Shown: positions 57,420-64,000 of the stretch, one piece after another
Numbering within the stretch: the stretch's first letter is position 1
Layout: every line of letters begins with the position of its first letter
Origin: Climacium dendroides
Taxonomy: Eukaryota > Streptophyta > Bryopsida > Hypnales > Climaciaceae
Reading direction: 5' to 3'
Length of the DNA: 64,000 bases
Assembly: GCA_950106755.1 (NCBI GenBank)
Contig: OX467082.1
Coordinates: forward strand, 34,596,001 to 34,660,000
The notes under the pieces: generated by a model
Database searches by the model: none
The model's input: only the letters and a program-made list of their open reading frames with translations
What the model was told of the DNA's origin: nothing
Program-made: the position numbers and the translations under genes

Positions 57420-58355
57420 AATTTAGCACAGTAAGAGGCACCTTTTTCTAGGAAAAAAATACAAATTTTTGTAGTATTAACAATTGAAAATCATGAATTT
57501 CAAAAAAGTTATAATTTCTGGATAAGACATGTAATTACTATGAATTTTCAAAACAGAACTCTCTAGGCCATTGAAACTACTCATTACATAACTTAGTTAT
57601 AATACTAAAATTTAGAAAATCAACAATCAACCAATCACAAGTAAGCACAGGTACTTTTAAATTATATTGTTGAAGAATACTTTCAATAGAAGTCTACTTG
57701 TCAAAAATGGGTATAAGGTAGGACCACCCATTCCCAACTAGAGACACATATCCAACCTGCAGGGTGTAGCCATTTCCAACCAAGGTTGCTAGAACAAATT
57801 TCCAATTGAAGCTTGGAATGTGTTTTTTCCTCCTTTTCAAGATTGGGACTAGTAAGGTCATAACACATGTTTCAAAGTAGTGAGCAAAAAGCAAGAAGTA
57901 ATGATCCGAGAGCTTCTTCTAATTGACCAGCACATGCATAGACATTGATCTCAATAAACAACAAGCTAGTTTTTGTTAGCCTGTAGTTGTCAGATGCGGT
58001 GTGCTTTCCCCTATTTGGATGGGGTGTAGAATTTTACATCGGAAGAATGTAGGAAGCATTAGGTTGACAGTTTGTAGCAACTAGTAGTTGCTAAACCTTT
58101 TTGTTGACAATAGACAACCTTTAGAAGTTTTATTGACTTTTAGGAACAAGCAACTATCTTGTAGGCCCCTAACTAAACTCCCCATATGGACTTTTGTGAC
58201 CATAGTTCTTCTATATAAGCAACGGTTAAAAGAGCATTTTCCACCCTTGTCAACTCATTTTTCCTTGAGTTTGTCTTGTAATCTTGTTCATGTTAGAATA
58301 AATTCTTGATTTGTTGCCTAAATGTTCAAAAAAACCTTGTTAGTTTGTATTCTTT
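57420..58355. other. AT-rich spacer, no gene seen
   Basis: Short frames at 57694-57894 and 58088-58309 have no recognised domain. Confidence 0.4.
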
Positions 58356-58357
58356 AT

Positions 58358-58473
58358 ACTAAGAATATAAAATTCATATATCAAGGATATTAAGAATATG
58401 AAATTTATACTTCAAGGCTATTAAAATTATGAAACTTGTACATCAAGGCTACTAAGAATATGAAATTCATCAT
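58358..58473 (+). repeat. ~31-bp tandem repeats, four units
   Basis: Units follow the pattern TACTAAGAATATGAAATTCAT...CAAGG, with 15-25% difference between them. Confidence 0.65.
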
Positions 58474-59336
58474 TCCTACACTAATATCAATTTCCTAAAC
58501 AAGAAATGGAACAAGAGCTCTTGCAAAATGAGTAGGATAGAGCTTGATAATCTCTTATAATTCTAGAGTAAAATGGCCTATATGCCATTCTTAATTAATA
58601 TCACAAGCCATCCCAATGCAAATCATGGCTTTTCGAGCATATATGAGGCCCCTCTTGTCACGGTGGGAATTCACATTATTTCCTGTAGCTAAAGCCAATT
58701 CCCAAAAAATGCTTACCAAGGTCTTTCAACATTCGTGAAACTCTCTCATCGTCACGTACTTTGTTTTTCCAAATCCCATTTTGCACACACTGCAACTTAT
58801 AGGCTTCTCAAAGAGCTGACCATGTATCTTTGATTTTTGATATTACGAAAGAATCTACAAGTTGGCACATATTTGTAGCATTGGTAGGAAATTTTCTAAT
58901 TTCTATGTTCAATCTATCAACAACAAAAAGGACTTCTAGGCTATCATTATGTGTTATACAATTGTCAATATATAATACCCACCTTTGTCTATGGCAATCA
59001 TGTTGTATAGCTCTTACCTCATTTAACCACTCATTCCAAATTGTGCCTGTCATAAATCATTTTTTCAAAGTTCTATAGCTAACTCCAGGAACATCATCAA
59101 AACAACCATAGATAGGATAATTACACTTGTCATTTTAAAAAACCATAAAAAACTATGGATGGTACCATTTGAATTGCTTAATACCGTACAACCATCATTA
59201 TTCCAAGTCCATCAGAAACAACATCCGCATACTTGACACAACCATCACCTTTGAATCCTAATGTCCTTCTATTGTCCATGTTCACAATAAAATGTGATTC
59301 ATTGACCTTCTCCCCACACTCTTCATCCAAATATGA

Positions 59337-59583
59337 CCATATTTGTTATATTGAGACTTTTTGTAGATTTTGAGACAAAATGCTAGATATTATAAATTCA
59401 TTTACAAAAATAATAATTGAAATAAATAATAAATAATATTCAAATAATAGTTCTAAAATAAAATTCTAAAAGTTGGTGTTGTTATCTATTTATAAAAAAA
59501 ATCCAATAAAGAGATAAAGAGGTTCATCTTCGAGTCAAGATAAAAATGAGACTACAAAAAGTCTCAATATAACAAATATGGCC
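59337..59583. mobile_element. 247-bp MITE inside the pogo pseudogene
   Basis: The ends 59337-59366 and 59552-59583 are inverted copies containing CATATTTGTTATATTGAGAC and CTTTTTGTAG. The element interrupts the transposase just before its first catalytic Asp. The target duplication is not clear. Confidence 0.65.
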
Positions 59584-59891
59584 TTTAAATCACCTTGAAT
59601 GAAATCTCTATGTAACTCACCCATGTAAAAAGCTATAGTTTGTTGAATATACATTTTTTAGGACTTACTAACACTACTAGAAAGTTGTGACCAAAACAAC
59701 AGAAAGTCAATAGTTTTTTGTTGTTTGGGGCACTATGGTCACAACTTGAACAATTTAACAAAATTCTGTAAAGACACTAGTAGATTTTTGTTATTCTAGG
59801 CATTTCAAATCAATTTTTGACCAAAACAACAAAAATGCAATAAATTTTATATATAATATTTTTTACTTTATACATGCACATGTGAATTTAA

Positions 59892-59956
59892 ACATGGTGT
59901 ATTGGTTAGAAGATTTGGTTTACAAAGACAAGGTCTCAAGTTCAAACCTTGGTACC
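59892..59956 (+). other. tRNA-like (pol III A/B box) sequence inside the CACTA element
   Basis: GGTGTATTGGTTAGAAG resembles a tRNA D-arm/A box, and 20 bases on, GGTCTCAAGTTCAAACC resembles an anticodon-side/T-arm B box (GGTTCGAATCC class). It does not fold as a good tRNA and is probably a captured or SINE-like remnant. Confidence 0.4.
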
Positions 59957-59981
59957 AACACTTAGTGACATGTCAATTAAT

Positions 59982-60131
59982 CACTACTAGAAAATTTACT
60001 ATTTCTGTTGTTTTGGTCGTGTTGATCCGGTCAAAATGTGACAGAAATCTATTGAAATCAACAGATTTCTGTCAGATTTTGACCGGATCAACGCGACCAA
60101 AACAACAGAAAAAATAAATTTTCTAGTAGTG
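59982..60131. mobile_element. 150-bp CACTA hairpin MITE nested in the larger one, duplication AAT
   Basis: CACTACTAGAAAATTTACT...AAATTTTCTAGTAGTG forms a nearly perfect hairpin through its whole length, with an inner stem TTGATCCGGTCAAAAT/ATTTTGACCGGATCAA. AAT flanks both sides (59979-59981, 60132-60134). Its ends match the host element, so it is a related family inserted into its own kind. Confidence 0.9.
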
Positions 60132-60901
60132 AATGCAGTTTGACTACAGGGCTAACGTGGCAATCAATGCAATTTGACCATACTAATGACATGGCAATTT
60201 GATCGTGTTGATGACACAGTAATTACAAAATTATTTTTAAAAAAATTAAATTTAAAAAAAAACATTTTCTAAATCAACAGAATTTGACAACAAATTTGAG
60301 TGTAATTTTGACCGATACAACATGACCAAAACAACATAATTGAACAACACTTTTCAATTCCAATTTTGTTGTTTTGGTCATAGTTTTCTCTAGTAGTGTA
60401 AAAGCTTTCATGTTTGTGTTCTACCAACAATATTGAAGCCCACCATAAATGCTTGAATCCATGATAAAGTTAACATGTCTATCAAGCATTTCCTTGATCT
60501 TGTTTCTTTAAAATATGGAGAGAATTCAAAGTGGTTAGACTTAAGAAGAATCTCTCTTGCTAAAGCCAACAACATTTTAGTTGAGAATTTTACTCCAAGT
60601 GATTGCAATCTTGAGAATTCTCCAAGAAGTTCATCATGGCGTCATAGAACCCATGTTGTTCACTTTCTTCCATAACTTGAAGAATTTTATACATCATTCT
60701 TCACTACAAACCTCCACTTGATTGAACCATTGACAAATGATTCCCTTCTTCTTGAAGTCCAAGCATAAAAGCTTTATGACCATTCCACCATTTAGATACT
60801 TTTGTCATATTAGAATGATAAGTTTGTCAAAAATGTTGAGGGAACTCACGAATGCATTTACCCAAGAGACCCTTAGTGCCTTCTCTTTGTGCAATAGACA
60901 A

Positions 60902-61419
60902 CATCCATTTAATCACTAGTATGCAAGTCTTCTTTGTCAATACAACATGCAATTACAAAGTGGCAGTAGAGAAAAAAAAACCGTAAGGAAAAAATCAGGG
61001 TCTAATTGAGTAATTCTAAAAACAACTAGCACAATTCTCTCAATCCCTTGATAATACTATAGTCCACTATATTTACAAGTAGTCATAAGAATAATCGCCT
61101 TTGTGTCAATGGAGAGAGGGATGAGAGGTTTCATCTCTTGCCTTTCTGCAATTAAACGTCAAAGGCTAGTCTTACAATGGTTGTTTACATTCTTCAAATT
61201 TTGGTAAAAACTCCCATTGCTTTTTTGAATTCAATATAGTAAAAAAAACATTATATTAGGAAGAAGAGAAAATAAAGAATGGAGAATGGATCACCTCCAT
61301 AGGGCATGATCTGTGAACATGTTGGAAACCATAATGTATTGAAATGTTTTGAAGTCTCTAAAAATAGCTAAGTATTGGGCTTTCCTATGCCATCACAAAA
61401 GGTCTCTACCATAGACAAT
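60902..61419. other. Spacer, no gene seen
   Basis: No coding or structural feature was recognised. Confidence 0.5.
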
Positions 61420-61480
61420 CACTATAAGAAAATAGTGTGTTTTTTTACGCACAATTTATGCGTGTTGATGTCTTAAGTGA
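61420..61480 (+). mobile_element. Possible CACTA left end
   Basis: CACTATAAGAAAATAGTGTG at 61420 looks like a CACTA terminal repeat and is followed by a small palindrome around ACGCACAATTTATGCGT. No matching right end (CTTATAGTG) was found before 64000, so the element is truncated or leaves the window. Confidence 0.4.
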
Positions 61481-61798
61481 TGCATGAAAATGTCTATGTA
61501 GACGTCCAAAATTTTACGTTGCCTAAGACATGCCAAAAACATCGAAAATCTTGGCAAAACATCTACATGTTTTATAGCGGATGTCCAAAAAAACATTGGT
61601 CAGTGGGGTTCTAAAAGCTTGCCATGTGGCTGCTGCCTAAGTGTCATGCGGATGTAGGCAACCACATAGGATTTTTTTCATCAATGATGTGGCATCCAAT
61701 GTGGTAGCAGAAAAAGATGACACGGCAATTCAATAATATAGCACGCCACGTCAACATAATTTTTTGTTGTATGAATATTTTTATACTATTTTTTGAAA

Positions 61799-61892
61799 TG
61801 TCAACATAGCCATCCAAACATCTTCCAAGATGTTTTTTCAAATATCAACATAGACATCCAAACATTGTCCAGGATGTCTTCAAAGAAGTCAA
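61799..61892 (+). repeat. ~47-bp tandem duplication
   Basis: Two units share TCAACATAG.CATCCAAACAT followed by TCCA.GATGT.TT.CAAA. The neighbouring 61893-63160 is AT-rich, with ACATAATGT/ATACATTATA-type low complexity at 62050-62270, and holds no gene. Confidence 0.6.
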
Positions 61893-63168
61893 CTTCATAT
61901 TTTGGAACATCATATTTGATGTCCACATATCACCATACACACCTCCTTGAACATCCAATATAATATAGCATGTGTACAAAATGATGTCACCTTTAATATG
62001 GATTATGGAAAATGGTGCACTATCCAACATGTTGTCTATATAAACAATCACATGTCTTACATAATGTATATGTGCATATCATAATGCCCAATGTACACAT
62101 AATGTTCTATATAACATTTTGTACATAACGTACTCAATACATCATACAAAATAAACCAAACACATTATAAAATATATACATTCATCATACAAAAAATAGT
62201 ACAATATATATTATATATAAAATTATACCATGCATAATACAATATGCAAAATACACCATATAAAATATACAACATTTGACAATTGTATCACATAGCTTCA
62301 GAAGCAACTTAATGTGATTGCATGGAGTTGAGAAGACAAGATATTTATACAAGAAAGGTGGTAGGAGGAATGACAAACAATATGGGATATGTACAACGTA
62401 GGAATTCTATTAAAGTACAATTTTAGACCACATTTAGGCATAGTATATAAGTATATTGATTTTTTTCAGAAAACTTTGAACTAAAAAAGTTGGAAAAATA
62501 AACAACCTTTCATCTCCAAAAATTTATTTGAGATTACAAGCTTCAAATCAAAAGTTATGAACAATTTTTCAAAGAGGGATTGGAAGGGACATCTTCTTTG
62601 ACATTTTCTAACATCCTCTTTAAATTTTTTTCATTCTCATTGTATATGGCATACATTAAAATATGTTTTTAAAAAATTGTCTTCTTGAAATAATAAAAAA
62701 TTATCCTCTTTAAAAAATATGTTCTCTTGAAGTACATTAAATGTTGATTGAATTGTTTGTTTCTATTGTCTCAATGTTTCTAGAAACATCATAGTTGCAT
62801 GGCAACATTATGGAGGACATGCTTTTCTTTATTATATCATCATAGAGGATGTTCCAATGCACATGTTTTTTTGTTATTTATAACATCCACAATGAGACAT
62901 TTGTATTAAAGAAGTTATGTATAATATGATTTTGAATGTTGTGTGCTAAAACAAGGTGTGAGAATGTCCCCTAATTGTTAAGCATTATCATGAGAGAAGT
63001 AGAGCACTTACTACCTAATGCATTAGTTATGTTCTTCTGTAGCTTCTTTTAGCAACTTAGGGAGGTCACTTTGTGAAAAGTAGAAAACCACATGAGTTAA
63101 AGTATAGGATGCATTTTATTCACTGAAAGAAAAAAATTTATAAATGATTTGGATCTATTTTAGCCTAA

Positions 63169-63411
63169 TGCCACATTTAACTACTTTTGGACTATTCAAT
63201 GAATTTTGGACAAAAGATCGTGGGATCCCCCACTTGTGGAATCTCCCGATTCCACAATGTTTGTATAATCTCCGAATGTTTTGTATTGATTTCTTAATGT
63301 TTTGCATAGATTTCCCAATGTTTTGCATTATTTCATGATGATCATTTTTTTCTCCTAATGACCATTATTAATTTTGGACTTTCAAAAGTTCAGAAGTAGT
63401 TAAATGTGGCA
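63169..63411. mobile_element. 243-bp MITE-like element with 18-bp inverted ends
   Basis: TGCCACATTTAACTACTT (63169-63186) is exactly inverted at 63394-63411. The interior has four imperfect 21-24 bp repeats of AATGTTTTGCAT.GATTTC at 63257-63333. No target duplication is evident. Confidence 0.65.
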
Positions 63412-64000
63412 TCATGAATTTAATTCTAAAACATTGATAGGTAAAATAAAATATCAGAAAATCTCTTGATTTTAAAAAAAAGATATAAATTAGTGTGACT
63501 AAAATTGGAAAAAAAAAAAATTAATTTTAGGATGAGTATAATCCTTGGTCCTTCTAATAGAGAATTGAAAAATAATATATTTTAAACCATTTAACACTTT
63601 AGATATTATAGCTATATGCATTGGATTTCAAGCACTTTTCTATCAAGATTGCTACTAGCAAAATAAAATATTTTAAAGTAGAAACTAACTATACAATTAT
63701 ATTCTCAATTGGAGGAGGTGTATTTTGTCAAAATTAGAGAGAATCATTCAATGGTGGAATTGAAAGATTATATTGTGTATTTGAACCGGATTATATATAT
63801 TAAAAATGATATTTTCAAGGATGTGGTCATGTGGGCCTTTAGAGTTAAATACAATTTTGGTTAAAATTCAAAAATAAAAGTGAATAGATTCATCAGTTTT
63901 TTATATCATCACCTCTCCATTGCAATCATTTATATCAAGAATAATAGACTCATACATAATTATTGTGAAGTTTAATTATTGTGAAGTTTATGAGTGAGAG
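63412..64000. other. AT-rich end of window, no gene seen
   Basis: No supported frame or repeat boundary was found. Confidence 0.5.

Larger units (their letters stand above)
59672..60398. mobile_element. Non-autonomous CACTA element, 3-bp duplication TAA
   Basis: Starts CACTACTAGAAA and ends TTTCTCTAGTAGTG. TAA flanks both ends (59669-59671, 60399-60401), the 3-bp duplication expected of CACTA elements. Subterminal AAACAACA and TTGTTGTTTTGGTC blocks recur inverted. It codes for nothing, sits in the pogo pseudogene and holds a second CACTA hairpin. Confidence 0.85.
58680..60900 (-). pseudogene. Pogo-like (Tc5/CENP-B type) transposase, decayed
   Basis: Reading down the minus strand: an HTH/CENP-B DNA-binding region at 60608-60408 (LGVKFSTKMLLALA, then WIQAFMVGFNIVGRTQT), then the DDE_1 catalytic domain. 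First Asp in HFIVNMDNRRT (about 59290), second in WVLYIDNCITHN (about 58960), third in NMCQLVDSFV (about 58850). A C-terminal helix-rich part follows to about 58680. Such enzymes cut and paste DNA at TA. Stops, shifts and two insertions (59337-59583, 59672-60398) break it. The three Asp positions are still readable. Confidence 0.75.

Noticed and set aside
1..64000. CRISPR arrays, rRNA or bacterial operons
   Set aside because: No regularly spaced identical repeats with unique spacers, no rRNA-like blocks, and genes show eukaryotic introns.

Overview
The window looks like repeat-rich nuclear DNA of a land plant. It holds plant-type spliced genes for secreted glycine-rich proteins, a decayed copy of a plastid Clp protease subunit (ClpR4-like), and Ty3/gypsy, CACTA, pogo-like and miniature transposons. 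I see no operons, bacterial genes or CRISPR arrays. I cannot name the species; the mix would suit many large plant genomes, seed or non-seed. Most of the 64 kb is mobile DNA in different stages of decay, and only two genes look intact.

Layout. 1-3.3 kb: AT-rich DNA and the probable far end of a Ty3/gypsy element. 3.3-22.2 kb: one gypsy element on the minus strand (LTR 19308-22163, then gag, protease, reverse transcriptase, RNase H and integrase at descending coordinates). It has been split twice by copies of a second, gag-only element: 11984-15681 in the reverse transcriptase and 3945-10349 in the integrase, each with a 5-bp target duplication. The second copy is itself split by a 2753-bp LTR-like insertion (5238-7990, duplication CCGG) that carries an open reading frame. 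The gypsy LTR is a large imperfect palindrome. 22.2-24.1 kb: a third, older copy of the gag-only coding region. 24.2-25.2 kb: a pyrimidine tract. 25.2-29.8 kb: degenerate repeats. 29.8-32.4 kb: a ruined CACTA transposase (minus strand).

34.8-38.5 kb: a decayed but recognisable DDE/RNase H-fold gene with an N-terminal helix-turn-helix region, an 893-bp intron filled with tandem repeats, and a C-terminal SH3/BAH-like region. An unknown 163-aa ORF follows. 41.9-42.5 kb: ClpR4-like pseudogene (minus strand). 43.5-47.5 kb: large foldback structure. 49.8-54.0 kb: three MITE-like elements.

51.1-55.1 kb: the only apparently intact genes, two paralogous glycine-rich secreted proteins arranged head to head, each with one short intron at the same place. 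Their exons, introns, promoters and 3' flanks are all related, so the pair arose by an inverted segmental duplication. 58.7-60.9 kb: a pogo-like transposase pseudogene broken by a MITE and by a CACTA-type non-autonomous element, which itself contains a second, 150-bp CACTA hairpin. The rest is AT-rich spacer with short tandem repeats.
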